Counted from the first letter of the stretch, positions 18,913 through 28,523 are shown. The stretch: 64,000 nt of DNA from CAYRUD01 sp964427425 (GCA_964427425.1 CAYRUD010000013.1:97220-161219); one strand, 5' to 3'. Numbers and translations are program-made. The notes: a model not told the origin generated them from the sequence alone.

Positions 18913-20478
18913 ATGAGCCTACTCGCATCATATCTCCATGCAACCCCTGTAGAACGACGTAATACAGGAGCCATAGCAACGTTAGCTGTTCTTGACCACT
19001 TAGCTCAAAGCGCACCTAAAGTTGCTGCATCTATCGTACAAGAGCTCAAAGACCAGCGTCGATTCCTCAAAATGATCGCCTCTGAGAATTACTCTTCCCT
19101 CTCGGTTCAGCTTGCCATGGGTAACTGGCTCACTGACAAGTACGCAGAAGGATTTCCACATCACCGCTTTTATGCGGGCTGTGAACAGGTCGACTCCATT
19201 GAGGAAATGGCTTGCACGCATTTAAAAGAGCTTTTCCAAGCCGAACACGCCTACGTTCAACCGCACTCAGGAGCAGACGCGAACTTAGTTGCTTTTTGGT
19301 CGATTATCACCAAGCGAATCCAGACTAAGGAAGTTGAGAGATTATCTAAGAAGAGCATTGATGAGTTTACTCCAGAAGAGTACGAAACCCTCCGCCAGCA
19401 GCTCGTCAATCAAAGACTGCTTGGCATGTCGCTCAACTCAGGAGGCCACCTCACTCACGGCTATCGCCATAACGTCTCGTCTAAATTCTTCCAGTCTTTC
19501 TTCTATGATGTTGATCCAAAGACAAACCTTTTAAATTACGACGAGATTCGCAAGAAAGCAAAAGAAGTAAAACCTCTCATCTTGCTTGCCGGATATTCTG
19601 CCTATTCCAGACGAATCAACTTCAGAATTATGAGAGAAATCGCTGACGAAGTTGGGGCTACGCTTCTTGTCGACATGGCACACTTTGCAGGACTCGTCGC
19701 CGGAAAAGTTTTCCAAGGCGATGAAAATCCAATCGCGCACGCTCATATGGTAACTTCGACGACACATAAGACGCTTAGAGGCCCACGCGGCGGTATCGTA
19801 CTCGCGACAAACGAGTATAAAGAGTTTGTCGATAAAGGTTGCCCTCTTGTTCTCGGAGGCCCTCTTCCTCACGTCATCGCAGCAAAGTCGATCGCATTCC
19901 AAGAGGCAAAAACTCCAGCGTTCCAGCAATATGCTCAACAGATTGTTAAAAACGCAAAAGCTCTTGCTGAAGGCTTAATGCGCCATGGAATCCGCGTCAT
20001 TACCGGCGGAACTGATAACCACTTAGTCATTATTGATGTCTCGCAGTTTAGCATTACTGGACGTCAAGCTGAAACTGCCCTCAGACAAGTAGGAATTACC
20101 GCTAATAGAAACGCAATTCCATTTGACGCTCAAGGTCCTTGGTACACCTCCGGTGTTCGCTTAGGAACTCCAGCTCTTACTACACTTGGCATGAAAGAAG
20201 CTGAGATGGAGATTATCGCTTCTATCATCGCAAAAACTCTTTCACATACAAAAGCGCTTCCTGGAAAAGATGGCTCTATTTCAAAAGCTCTTTGCCAAGT
20301 AGACAGTACTATCGTCAGCGCCCTCGATGGTCAGATCAAGGAGCTTCTCGCCCAATACCCACTCTATCCTGAGCTTCCAGAGCTCTCTTTGAAAGCTAAT
20401 GAGAATGATCCATCGGCGGCACCAATTCCTTTTTGTTTCGATGGAACGCCGAGGCAACTTTTAGCCTCCATGAGATAA
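18913..20478 (+). CDS. glyA: Serine hydroxymethyltransferase
   Basis: This PLP enzyme makes glycine and 5,10-methylene-THF from serine and THF. The PLP lysine is K286 in TTHKTLRGPRGG, and HSGADAN, VDMAHFAGLVAG and TNEYKEF are other family segments. I chose the ATG at 18913 because a GGGGGG ribosome-binding site lies 12 bp upstream; the frame extends 43 codons further back into unrelated hydrophobic sequence. The 521 residues exceed the usual ~420 because of insertions, as in chlamydial SHMTs (about 497 aa in Chlamydia). The gene order glyA-clpP-dapF is shared with C. trachomatis (CT432-CT431-CT430). Confidence 0.95.
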   Translation: MSLLASYLHATPVERRNTGAIATLAVLDHLAQSAPKVAASIVQELKDQRRFLKMIASENYSSLSVQLAMGNWLTDKYAEGFPHHRFYAGCEQVDSIEEMACTHLKELFQAEHAYVQPHSGADANLVAFWSIITKRIQTKEVERLSKKSIDEFTPEEYETLRQQLVNQRLLGMSLNSGGHLTHGYRHNVSSKFFQSFFYDVDPKTNLLNYDEIRKKAKEVKPLILLAGYSAYSRRINFRIMREIADEVGATLLVDMAHFAGLVAGKVFQGDENPIAHAHMVTSTTHKTLRGPRGGIVLATNEYKEFVDKGCPLVLGGPLPHVIAAKSIAFQEAKTPAFQQYAQQIVKNAKALAEGLMRHGIRVITGGTDNHLVIIDVSQFSITGRQAETALRQVGITANRNAIPFDAQGPWYTSGVRLGTPALTTLGMKEAEMEIIASIIAKTLSHTKALPGKDGSISKALCQVDSTIVSALDGQIKELLAQYPLYPELPELSLKANENDPSAAPIPFCFDGTPRQLLASMR

Positions 20479-20804
20479 AAGAAAAAAAAGAGAGAAGACT
20501 TTGATTGAGTCTTCTCTCTTTAAATAATCTGATCATATTTCTGATCTTGCATTCTCTTTTCTCTATTCGTACAATCCACCATACATGATATTGAATGATA
20601 ATTTTGTTATTAACCGATGCTTAAGCCCTCGTAGAATCTCTGCGAGAGGCTGCAAGCCCTGAAAAAAACTGAGCTCATATACAAGCTCGAAAGAGAAAAC
20701 GGATCTTTAACCCCTCTCCTTTCTATGATCTCAAGAAGACGAGATGATGAAAATGAGGCATTCGACAAAGTAAGATCCCTCTATCTAAGGAGATAAAAAG
20801 ATCA
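20479..20804. other. Intergenic region between glyA and clpP
   Basis: This 326-bp spacer holds the glyA terminator at its left end. The rest is AT-rich with no ORF or RNA recognised, and presumably contains the clpP promoter. A purine-rich AAGGAGAT ribosome-binding site lies just before clpP. Confidence 0.6.
20488..20523 (+). terminator. Rho-independent terminator of glyA
   Basis: A 13-bp perfect stem (20488-20500 with 20508-20520) with a 7-nt loop starts 10 bp after the glyA stop. An A-rich 5' flank and short T-rich 3' flank would let it act in both directions. Confidence 0.8.
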
Positions 20805-21464
20805 ATGGCTAATGCACATACAGATGAAGCATCTTTACCATCAAAAGCTCATGGTCTCATCACAGGAGCTCAAGCAAACACTCAAACTGCAAATACGCAG
20901 CTCCATCGATTAAATGATCAAATTGACGCTCTTCTTCTTACGCAAAGAAAGCTCTTCATCTCGAAGCCAATCGATATGGAAATGGCAGAAGATATCATCC
21001 GAAAGATATGGTATCTGGAAGCTCAATCTGCAAAAGATCCAGTTCTCGTCGTCATTACATCTCCAGGCGGTTCTGTTGACGCTGGATTTGCTATTTGGGA
21101 TCAGCTGAAGATGGCGTCTTTCCCAATCACAACACTCGTCACTGGTCTTGCAGCTTCTATGGGATCCGTTCTCTCTTTAGTTGCTCCTAAGGGAAGACGC
21201 TTTGCGACTCCAAAAAGCCGCATTATGATCCACCAACCTGCAATCAATAGCGTTGTTCAAGGACAAGCGACAGATCTTGAGATCCAAGCACGTGAAATCC
21301 TGAAGACAAAAAAACAGATAGTAGAACTCTATAGCGAAGCGACAGGACGCCCAGAGAAAGAAATTGAGCGCGCTATAGACCGCGATATGTGGCTCTCGGC
21401 AGAAGAAGCCAAAGATTTCGGTCTTATTGATAAAATCGTCAGTTCCTATAGCGAGATTGGGTAA
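20805..21464 (+). CDS. clpP: ATP-dependent Clp protease proteolytic subunit
   Basis: The serine protease core has catalytic S118 in GLAASMGS and H143 in MIHQP, with the acidic residue expected in the following helical region (RDMWLSAEEAKDFGLID). The protein forms heptameric rings that degrade substrates unfolded by ClpX or ClpC. The 219-residue length is normal, with a slightly long N-terminal segment. Chlamydiae encode two ClpP paralogues; this one sits in the position of ClpP1 (CT431), between glyA and dapF. dapF follows after 28 bp. Confidence 0.95.
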   Translation: MANAHTDEASLPSKAHGLITGAQANTQTANTQLHRLNDQIDALLLTQRKLFISKPIDMEMAEDIIRKIWYLEAQSAKDPVLVVITSPGGSVDAGFAIWDQLKMASFPITTLVTGLAASMGSVLSLVAPKGRRFATPKSRIMIHQPAINSVVQGQATDLEIQAREILKTKKQIVELYSEATGRPEKEIERAIDRDMWLSAEEAKDFGLIDKIVSSYSEIG

Positions 21465-21492
21465 GAAGCAATTTGAAAAATGAGTCAGCTCA

Positions 21493-22431
21493 ATGAGATT
21501 TCAATACTATTCCGGAAGCGGTAACAGCTTTTTAATTAGTTCATGCCGACCCGATGAAATGAAAGAGCTGACTCAACCTCATATCATCCATACGATTGCT
21601 CATTCAGCAACTCCAGCAGTCGATGGCGTACTCCTTCTCGAGGTCAATCCTCCCGAGCTTCCCTTCTATCTCAGAATGCACTACTTTAATAGAGATGGAA
21701 GCCGAGCGAGCATGTGCGGAAACGGACTACGATCAATTGCCCGATTCGCATACGATACTCAAGCTCTAGACACTGATTCCATGATCATTGAGACAGATTG
21801 CGGCCCTCGCTCTGCGAAGATTTTCCCTGATAGCACTGTAGAGGTTGATATGGGCCTTTATCCATACAATCATCTATCATCTGAAAATGCGGCCGTGAAA
21901 AGCGCATTTATCCCTATTACGGAGACTCCTTCTTTTTCTCGATGGGGATACATAACAAATACTGGGGTCCCCCATGTCGTTTTCTTCTCCTCAGCGGTCG
22001 ATGAAGAACCAGTATTCAATTTAGGCAAGATTGTACGGCACTCTCCCCTCTTTCATCCGCACGGAACTAATGTCAATTTTGCCGAAATTATCTCATTGAA
22101 AGATTGGACTGTCAGGCTGAGAACGTACGAGCGCGGAGTTGAGGATGAAACAGGATCCTGCGGCACAGGAGCTTCAGCAACAGCATTGACCCTCTCACAC
22201 GTCATCCCTTTTTTGGGAAATGAGTGCGAGAGAACAATAAAAGTGGTATTCCATTCGTCCGAAGAGGCTTCTATTCGATTGAAAAAAGTCATTCAAGGTG
22301 AGAGTGTCTATCTCAGACTCTCCTTAAGAGCTGGCGTTGAAGCCGTACCTTCAAAAAGTTTTGAATTTACGCTAGACAATGAGTTACTTGAAAAAGAACC
22401 AGCCCTCTCGCTCAGCACACAAGAAAGGTAG
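21493..22431 (+). CDS. dapF: Diaminopimelate epimerase
   Basis: This enzyme converts LL- to meso-diaminopimelate for lysine and peptidoglycan precursors. Both catalytic cysteines are present: C75 in MCGNGLRS and C223 in GSCGTGAS. At 312 residues it is somewhat longer than the usual ~275, with a C-terminal extension. In C. trachomatis the orthologue is reported also to racemise glutamate; whether that applies here is unknown. It lies 28 bp after clpP and 8 bp before xerC, so the three probably form an operon. Confidence 0.95.
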   Translation: MRFQYYSGSGNSFLISSCRPDEMKELTQPHIIHTIAHSATPAVDGVLLLEVNPPELPFYLRMHYFNRDGSRASMCGNGLRSIARFAYDTQALDTDSMIIETDCGPRSAKIFPDSTVEVDMGLYPYNHLSSENAAVKSAFIPITETPSFSRWGYITNTGVPHVVFFSSAVDEEPVFNLGKIVRHSPLFHPHGTNVNFAEIISLKDWTVRLRTYERGVEDETGSCGTGASATALTLSHVIPFLGNECERTIKVVFHSSEEASIRLKKVIQGESVYLRLSLRAGVEAVPSKSFEFTLDNELLEKEPALSLSTQER

Positions 22432-22439
22432 CCTTCAGT

Positions 22440-23447
22440 ATGTTTTGTAAATCAGCCTACTCATTCCTCGATTACCTTCGCTGCATCAAGAAATCTTCTG
22501 AACATACTGTTCGAAATTACGCAATCGATATCAATTGCCTAAAGCAGTTTCTTGAGGAAACTATTCTCAAAGACACACCTCCTCATCTTCTACCGCCTAA
22601 AATTGATTATACAGGAGCACAGCCCAAACAACCCTTAGAGGAAGCTCAGCCCCCCGTTTTATTAGATCCTATCAACTTAAGCCAGCTCGACAGAAAGCTC
22701 ATGCGAGAATTCATATCTTATATGAGACAAGCATCTACCAGTAAAAAGACTGTCGTTAGAAGGCTTTCATCGCTCAGAACTTTTTTTAAGTACTGCATCA
22801 AAGAGGGCTTCATAGAAAAGAATCCTCTCGAGGAAATTGAGTCGCCAAAACTCGATAAAAGCATCCCTAGATCACTGACGTACGAGCAAGTAATGAAGTT
22901 CTTTGATATGCCGGATATCCACACATATCTAGGCTTAAGAGATCGTACGATTATGGAGCTATTTTATAGTTCCGGGCTTCGAGTCAGCGAGCTTGTTACC
23001 TTAAACAAAGAAGATTTCGATAAAGAGAGCATGCTTCTTCGCGTCCAAGGTAAAGGGAAAAAAGAGCGAATCGTTCCTATTACCAAGAATGCCGCTGAAT
23101 GGATCTCAATTTATCTTTCTTCCGAAGAGCGTCACCGGGATGTGGAAGATCATAGAGCTGAAGCTGATCCTAAAGCAATCTTCCTTAACAAATTCGGAAC
23201 TCGCATCACGACAAGATCAATTGACAGAATGTTTGTTAAATACTTAAGGATGAGTGGTTTATACGAAGACATCACACCGCACACCATAAGACACACCATC
23301 GCAACTCACTGGCTTGAAAATGGAATGGATTTAAAGACAATCCAGCTCCTACTGGGCCATAGTTCGATGGCTACAACGACAATCTATACTCATGTTTCTA
23401 CAAAACTGAAAAAGGATGTCATCGATCGCCTCCATCCCCGGTCTTGA
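22440..23447 (+). CDS. xerC: Tyrosine recombinase XerC
   Basis: The chain has an N-terminal SAM-like core-binding domain and a C-terminal catalytic domain. Catalytic residues are seen in SSGLRVSEL (Arg), GKGKKERIVP (Lys), HTIRHTIATH (His, Arg), LLGHSS (His) and IYTHV (Tyr). It resolves chromosome dimers at dif with XerD. The 335 residues exceed the typical 298 because about 40 residues, rich in Pro and Gln, are inserted in the N-terminal domain (roughly residues 45-80). An adjacent ABC-F gene repeats the CT347-CT348 order of C. trachomatis. Confidence 0.93.
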   Translation: MFCKSAYSFLDYLRCIKKSSEHTVRNYAIDINCLKQFLEETILKDTPPHLLPPKIDYTGAQPKQPLEEAQPPVLLDPINLSQLDRKLMREFISYMRQASTSKKTVVRRLSSLRTFFKYCIKEGFIEKNPLEEIESPKLDKSIPRSLTYEQVMKFFDMPDIHTYLGLRDRTIMELFYSSGLRVSELVTLNKEDFDKESMLLRVQGKGKKERIVPITKNAAEWISIYLSSEERHRDVEDHRAEADPKAIFLNKFGTRITTRSIDRMFVKYLRMSGLYEDITPHTIRHTIATHWLENGMDLKTIQLLLGHSSMATTTIYTHVSTKLKKDVIDRLHPRS

Positions 23448-23457
23448 AAAAAGGGAT

Positions 23458-23515
23458 ATGCTAGCTTAAGAAAAGATGTATTCAGCATGCCATAATTTTT
23501 CTTTTCTGCTAGCAT
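23458..23515. repeat. Long stem-loop between xerC and the ABC-F gene
   Basis: ATGCTAGC (23458-23465) pairs with GCTAGCAT (23508-23515), and inside it AGAAAAG (23469-23475) pairs with CTTTTCT (23501-23507), leaving a 3-nt bulge and a 25-nt loop. It starts 10 bp after the xerC stop. It may be a terminator or attenuator; the 3' flank is pyrimidine-rich but has no clean T-run. Confidence 0.55.
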
Positions 23516-23576
23516 TTCCTCAATCTTTCACATCTAAACTAAAAACATTACCCATCAATAAATTGACCATCAATTC

Positions 23577-25181
23577 ATGATAGTACTCGATCAAATCACT
23601 AAAACTGTCGGAGCTCGCCTTCTTTTCGAAGGAATTACTTGCTCATTTTCCCCAGGAAACCGCTACGGTCTTACTGGTCCTAACGGCGCTGGCAAATCCA
23701 CCCTCTTAAAAATTATAATAGGGACTGAAGAGCCAACTAAAGGAACTGTTTCAAAGCCTGCTCGTGTCGGTATTTTAAAACAAAATATCCACGACTATGA
23801 GGAAGAAACTGTTATTAATACAGTCATCATGGGTAATACTCGGCTCTGGTCTGCGCTCATACGCCGTGATGCTCTCTATGAAATGGAAATGACTGACGAA
23901 GTTGGCATCGAATTAGGTGAGATGGAAGGCATCATCGCCGAAGAAGATGGATACTCAGCTGAGGCAAATGCTGAAATTCTCCTTCATGGTATCGGAGTGA
24001 CTCAAGAGTTTTACGCTAAGAAGATGAAAGAAGTGCCTCAGGATATGCAATTTCGAGCACTCCTCTGTCAAGCCCTCTTCGGCGAGCCAGAAGCCCTTCT
24101 TCTCGATGAACCTACAAACCACCTTGACATGGAATCGATCGGTTGGTTGGAGCAATTCTTACAGCAGTACAAAGGAACACTCATAGTCGTCAGCCACGAC
24201 CGCCACTTCTTAAATGCTGTCACAACCCATATTGCTGATATTGATTATGAATCGCTCATTATCTACCCAGGCAATTATGATGACATGGTGGTCACAAAAT
24301 CATCTGTCAGAGAACGAGCAGAGCATGACGCGAAATCAAAAGAGAAGAAAATCGCTCAGTTAAAAGAGTTCGTCTCCAAATTCCGCTCTGGTACTCGCGC
24401 AAGTCAGGTGCAATCTCGACTTCGAGAAATTGAAAAGCTGCAGCCACAAGAGCTGAAGAAATCAAACATCCAGCGCCCATATATCCGCTTTATTCCATGT
24501 GAGAAGCAGCCAGGAAAGGTGGTCTTGAAGGCGGAAAACGTCTATAAGTCGTATGATGATGGCGAAAATAAAGTCATTAATGATTTCTCTCTCGAAATCA
24601 TGAGGGGTGATAAAATCGGAGTTATCGGTAATAACGGAAGAGGTAAGACTACCCTCTTAAAATTATTAGCAGGCGTCTTAGCCCCAGACTCCGGATCTGT
24701 TGAACTTGGCCATAATGCTATCTTAAGCTACTTTCCTCAAAACCACGCTGAAGTAATCGACAAGAGTATGAAAACCAATCTCTTTGATTGGCTCAAGCAA
24801 GTCAAACTCGGCGTTTACGATCAAGATGTTCGAGGAGTCCTCGGTAAGATGCTCTTCGCAGGCGACGACGCTTTCAAGTCAATCTCAGCATTATCCGGAG
24901 GCGAGACCGCACGTCTCATTATCGGATCTATGGTTCTCTCTGATCATAACATTATCATCATGGATGAGCCTAACAACCACCTCGACCTTGAAGCAGTTTC
25001 CGCTCTTGGATGGGGTCTTGATGAATATAAAGGCACCGCGATCGTAGCGAGCCATGACAGAGATATGATCTCTCGATTCGCGAAGAAAATTATCGCTTTC
25101 GAGGAAAATGGCATCCGCTTCTTTGATGGAACTCTTGATGAGTACCTTCAGGTGCATACGACGAGCTCTGCCGCAAAATAA
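23577..25181 (+). CDS. ABC-F family ATPase (YbiT-like)
   Basis: Two ABC cassettes are joined without membrane segments. The first has Walker A GPNGAGKST near residue 37 and LLLDEPTNHLDM; the second has GNNGRGKTT, the signature LSGGETARL and IIMDEPNNHLDLE. Between them lies a charged, helical linker rich in Lys, Arg and Gln, the ABC-F interdomain arm. The first cassette lacks the classical LSGG signature (VPQDMQFRALL instead). The 534-residue length and sequence starts fit YbiT-type ribosome-associated ABC-F proteins. Such proteins act on translation rather than transport. The C. trachomatis counterpart is CT348. Confidence 0.9.
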   Translation: MIVLDQITKTVGARLLFEGITCSFSPGNRYGLTGPNGAGKSTLLKIIIGTEEPTKGTVSKPARVGILKQNIHDYEEETVINTVIMGNTRLWSALIRRDALYEMEMTDEVGIELGEMEGIIAEEDGYSAEANAEILLHGIGVTQEFYAKKMKEVPQDMQFRALLCQALFGEPEALLLDEPTNHLDMESIGWLEQFLQQYKGTLIVVSHDRHFLNAVTTHIADIDYESLIIYPGNYDDMVVTKSSVRERAEHDAKSKEKKIAQLKEFVSKFRSGTRASQVQSRLREIEKLQPQELKKSNIQRPYIRFIPCEKQPGKVVLKAENVYKSYDDGENKVINDFSLEIMRGDKIGVIGNNGRGKTTLLKLLAGVLAPDSGSVELGHNAILSYFPQNHAEVIDKSMKTNLFDWLKQVKLGVYDQDVRGVLGKMLFAGDDAFKSISALSGGETARLIIGSMVLSDHNIIIMDEPNNHLDLEAVSALGWGLDEYKGTAIVASHDRDMISRFAKKIIAFEENGIRFFDGTLDEYLQVHTTSSAAK

Positions 25182-25186
25182 ATTAA

Positions 25187-25981
25187 ATGACCTCGCCCAT
25201 GGCATTTTCATTTTCTGAAAGTAAATTTCTCTCTTTAGAGCTTACAGCAAGGCATAAAAAATGCTGTGAGCTCTTAAGAGCATACGTCTCTTCGATCCAT
25301 CAAAAGAACGCTCAAGGTAGACTTCTTGAAGAGATGAGACAAGAGTACACAAAATGGTGTTCTTGGATGGACATTCAAGCACTCCAATCACACGAATGGG
25401 CCTTCACATATCTTGAAGAGCGATTTCACTTGCATGTACGCATGAGTGGCCGCGGAGTTCACGAAGCTGATTTTCTTCATATAGTACATACAGAAGATAA
25501 AGGTGAGCCTAAAGCTCCATTCTTACAAGTAACGACTTACCTTGATGGCATCCGATCTGCCCATAATATCGGCAGTATTCTTCGGACTGTCGAGGCACTC
25601 AGACTAGGTCCCGTTGTCTTTTCCAAGGATATGGTTTCTATTAATCACCCTCAGGTACAGAAGACATCAATGGGAACTTGGTCCCATGTCCAAGTTTTTC
25701 AAGAAAATAATGAAACCCATATCGATTCACTTCCCTTACCAAGACCATGGATTGCTGTAGAAACAGTAGAAGGTGCCATTTCATGGAAAGACTTTTCGTA
25801 TACTGATGAAAAGTATACACTCTTTTTAGGAAATGAAGAACGCGGATTAAAGGAGACCCTCCTCCACGCGTGCGATGTTATCATTCAAATCCCTCTTTAT
25901 GGGATTAAGAATTCGTTAAATGTTGCGAATTGCCACGCCATCATTGCTGCTGAAATAGCGGACCAGATGAGAAGAGTGTAA
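25187..25981 (+). CDS. SpoU/TrmH-family RNA 2'-O-methyltransferase
   Basis: The C-terminal ~155 residues form a SPOUT domain with its three motifs: the Asn/Arg-containing HNIGSILRTVEA, LFLGNEERGL and IPLYGIKNSLNVANCHAI. These bind S-adenosylmethionine in the trefoil knot and methylate rRNA or tRNA riboses. The N-terminal ~110 residues are helical and not recognisable as an L30e domain. The start is either 25187 or 25199; neither has a clear ribosome-binding site, and the gene follows the ABC-F gene by 5 bp, so translational coupling is likely. Which RNA it modifies cannot be told. Confidence 0.88.
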   Translation: MTSPMAFSFSESKFLSLELTARHKKCCELLRAYVSSIHQKNAQGRLLEEMRQEYTKWCSWMDIQALQSHEWAFTYLEERFHLHVRMSGRGVHEADFLHIVHTEDKGEPKAPFLQVTTYLDGIRSAHNIGSILRTVEALRLGPVVFSKDMVSINHPQVQKTSMGTWSHVQVFQENNETHIDSLPLPRPWIAVETVEGAISWKDFSYTDEKYTLFLGNEERGLKETLLHACDVIIQIPLYGIKNSLNVANCHAIIAAEIADQMRRV

Positions 25982-26102
25982 GAATCACCTAAAAGAAGCT
26001 ATCAGCGATGAAATACGTGAAGCTCCGTTTTCTCTATGAGTGAAAACGTTGAAGAAATCGATTTTCCTCCTTGTCTCAACGATGTAATAGGCAAGACTTA
26101 AA

Positions 26103-26864
26103 TTGAATAAACCTAATACTGACAGAAGAGTTCTTAAAGTGAATACCTATACAGATGAGCCTTCTCTTCTCAATGAAGAACGTATTGTAAACGCGGCTAC
26201 TACACATTTTCCGTCACCAATTGATCACAAGGCTGTCCATGCGTTCTCTGAAGAGGAGAAAATCGCTCAAATTGCTCATCACTTTGAGCAAATAATGAAG
26301 ACTCTCGGCCTTGATGTGACTGATTCATCGCTGCAAGAGACTCCAGAGCGAGTTGCACGTATGTATGTCAATGAGATTTTCTCAGGACTCGATTTTAATA
26401 AGTTTCCTCCTATTAGTCTTTTTCCAAGACAAAAGTCTCCTCAAGAAGCTCATGAAATTATTATCGTGAAAGCAAGCTTTGTCAGCTTCTGCGAGCATCA
26501 TTTTGTTCCTATGACGGGAACCGCGTACGTAGGATATGTCCCATCGCATCAAATTATTGGTCTTTCGAAAATCTCTCGTATTGTCCGCTACTTTGCATCA
26601 AGGCCGCAACTTCAAGAAAGACTCTCAGCGCAAATCGCAGATTGTCTTACTCAACTCTTAGGCAATGAAAATGTTGCGGTATTTATTAATGCTAGACACT
26701 ATTGCGTATTAGCCAGAGGAGTAAAAGATGAAAGTGCCGATACATCTACTCTCTTCGCAAAAGGCATATTTCAAAGCTCCCCAGAGAAGAAAAAAGAATT
26801 TTTAGATCTCGTACAACTAGCCCAGCTTCAGAAAGAAGACGCTCCGACTGATTACCATAATTGA
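26103..26864 (+). CDS. folE: GTP cyclohydrolase I
   Basis: This enzyme opens GTP to dihydroneopterin triphosphate, the first step of folate synthesis. Zinc ligands are visible: C130 and H133 in SFCEHHF and C201 in HYCVLARGV. GLSKISRIV and ETPERVARMY are other conserved parts. The frame begins at a TTG (26103); an in-frame GTG at 26139 is an equally plausible start, as the first ~60 residues are not conserved. A complete FolE is notable because C. trachomatis lacks one and is reported to use a RibA-type activity instead. Confidence 0.93.
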   Translation: MNKPNTDRRVLKVNTYTDEPSLLNEERIVNAATTHFPSPIDHKAVHAFSEEEKIAQIAHHFEQIMKTLGLDVTDSSLQETPERVARMYVNEIFSGLDFNKFPPISLFPRQKSPQEAHEIIIVKASFVSFCEHHFVPMTGTAYVGYVPSHQIIGLSKISRIVRYFASRPQLQERLSAQIADCLTQLLGNENVAVFINARHYCVLARGVKDESADTSTLFAKGIFQSSPEKKKEFLDLVQLAQLQKEDAPTDYHN

Positions 26865-26975
26865 GTTCAGATTGAAAAATTTTAGTCGATTCAAGCGATG
26901 AAATATTATACAATGTGTACCCACTAAACAAAGCACTATTCTTGATTATGATGAAGGAGCAGTAGCACATAACCT

Positions 26976-27398
26976 GTGAGCCACGAAGACGCAATCTCCA
27001 TCACATGTACTGTATGTAACAATCCAGTTCTCTTTAAGCTCCATACATTCGACTCGTCGAGACCTATCGTCACCGAATGCACAAGCTGCGGGAAAGCTTA
27101 TGGCATAGAACCAGGAACTGTTTCTCGCCAGATCGGTCTTTTTGTCGACCTATGCCGTCAAATGAAAAAAAGTGAGGAGATCCTAAACTCTGCTTCTATC
27201 GCGGTTTCTGTCGGACCTCATGAAGTCAAGGTTCCATTCAAAATTCTGCTTACCAGACTTCGATCAACACTTGATCTCGATGTTGGCGGCTCAAAAGTTT
27301 CTATCTCATATAGGACCGAGCCTCTTAAAGTCGCTCAATCAATCGAAGCGGCTCAGAAGAAAGAGGAAGGGGAAACCGACTTTCCTTCTACAATGTAG
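26976..27398 (+). CDS. Small zinc-ribbon protein, unknown function
   Basis: The 140-residue protein starts with a probable zinc ribbon: CTVC at about residue 11 and CTSC about 25 residues later, in which four cysteines would bind one metal. The rest is a mixed alpha/beta region with no recognised motif and a charged C-terminal tail. It starts with GTG; a GAAGGAG ribosome-binding site lies about 17 bp upstream, rather far. It sits between folE and tal. I do not recognise a family beyond the zinc ribbon. Confidence 0.75.
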   Translation: MSHEDAISITCTVCNNPVLFKLHTFDSSRPIVTECTSCGKAYGIEPGTVSRQIGLFVDLCRQMKKSEEILNSASIAVSVGPHEVKVPFKILLTRLRSTLDLDVGGSKVSISYRTEPLKVAQSIEAAQKKEEGETDFPSTM

Positions 27399-27551
27399 AA
27401 GAAAAGGGAAATAAGCGGAAAAGCTTGACGAAGAAAGACTTCCTTCTTACAACTCTTATAAAAAAAACAGCCATATCCTTTTTTTTCCGTGGAAGACACC
27501 CTTACTGGTATCAAATCCGCGAGCAAGTATTTTCTCCAAACGAGGTGCATT

Positions 27552-28523
27552 GTGAGTCTCAATCAGCTTACTCAATTAAAACAGATGACTGTTGTTGTCG
27601 CAGACACTGGGGATTTCGAATCGATTAAAACCTATGTGCCTCGCGATGCGACAACAAATCCAACACTTATCCTTCAGGCGGCTCAAAAGCCCGAGTACCG
27701 AAGCCTTATTGAAAAAGCAGTCCGTGAAGCCGAGAAAGGAAATTCACGGGAGGAGAAGAGAATGCTCTTAATTGATCATCTCTTTGTCAATTTTGGTCTT
27801 GAGCTCCTCAAAATTGTTCCCGGTCGAGTATCGACAGAAGTTGATGCGACCCTCTCATTTGACGCAAAAGCAAGCCAAGAGCGAGCAAAACACATCATCT
27901 CCCTATACGAGAAGGCAGGAATTCCAAGAGAACGAGTTCTCATAAAACTTGCCTCCACATGGGAAGGGATCCGAGCAAGCGAAGTTCTCGAGATGGAAGG
28001 GATTCACTGCAACATGACCCTCCTCTTCTCTCTTGTTCAAGCTATCGGCTGCGCGGAAGCTAAAGCCACGCTTATCTCTCCATTTGTCGGACGAATCCTC
28101 GACTGGTATAAGAAACAAAACCCATCACAAACCTACACTGGTGAAACAGATCCTGGCGTACAATCCGTGCGGACTATCTACTCATACTTCAAAAAGTTTG
28201 GATATAAAACTGAAGTGATGGGAGCCAGCTTTCGCAATAAGGACGAGATCATCGCCCTCGCAGGATGCGACCTTCTCACTATCTCCCCTAAACTCTTAGA
28301 AGAGCTTCAAGCATCCCAAGAGCCAGTTTCCTTGAAACTCTCAGAAGAGATGGCAAAGAGCGCATCTATTGAGAAGATCTCTCTTAATGAATCAACTTTT
28401 AGATTCCTTATGAATGAAGATGCTATGGCAACAGAAAAGCTCGCCGAAGGGATTCGAAACTTCGCAGCCGATATGAATAAGCTCGTCGCCTATATTTCAA
28501 AAGAATTTCGAATAGAACTTTAA
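27552..28523 (+). CDS. tal: Transaldolase
   Basis: Transaldolase moves a dihydroxyacetone unit between sugar phosphates in the pentose phosphate pathway. The Schiff-base lysine is in LIKLASTWEGIRA. With the GTG start at 27552 this lysine is residue 132, the same number as in E. coli TalB, and the length is 323 aa, typical of the TalB class. GAGGTG at 27542-27547 serves as ribosome-binding site. The frame is open 21 codons further upstream, but that part is not conserved. ATTNPTLI, GRVSTEVDA and NMTLLFSLVQA are other family signatures. Convergent with the SDR gene. Confidence 0.95.
   Translation: MSLNQLTQLKQMTVVVADTGDFESIKTYVPRDATTNPTLILQAAQKPEYRSLIEKAVREAEKGNSREEKRMLLIDHLFVNFGLELLKIVPGRVSTEVDATLSFDAKASQERAKHIISLYEKAGIPRERVLIKLASTWEGIRASEVLEMEGIHCNMTLLFSLVQAIGCAEAKATLISPFVGRILDWYKKQNPSQTYTGETDPGVQSVRTIYSYFKKFGYKTEVMGASFRNKDEIIALAGCDLLTISPKLLEELQASQEPVSLKLSEEMAKSASIEKISLNESTFRFLMNEDAMATEKLAEGIRNFAADMNKLVAYISKEFRIEL

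Noticed and set aside
18666..18962. A hydrophobic 98-codon open frame before glyA
   Set aside because: It overlaps the glyA start in another frame, has no RBS and its hydrophobicity follows from T-rich sequence.
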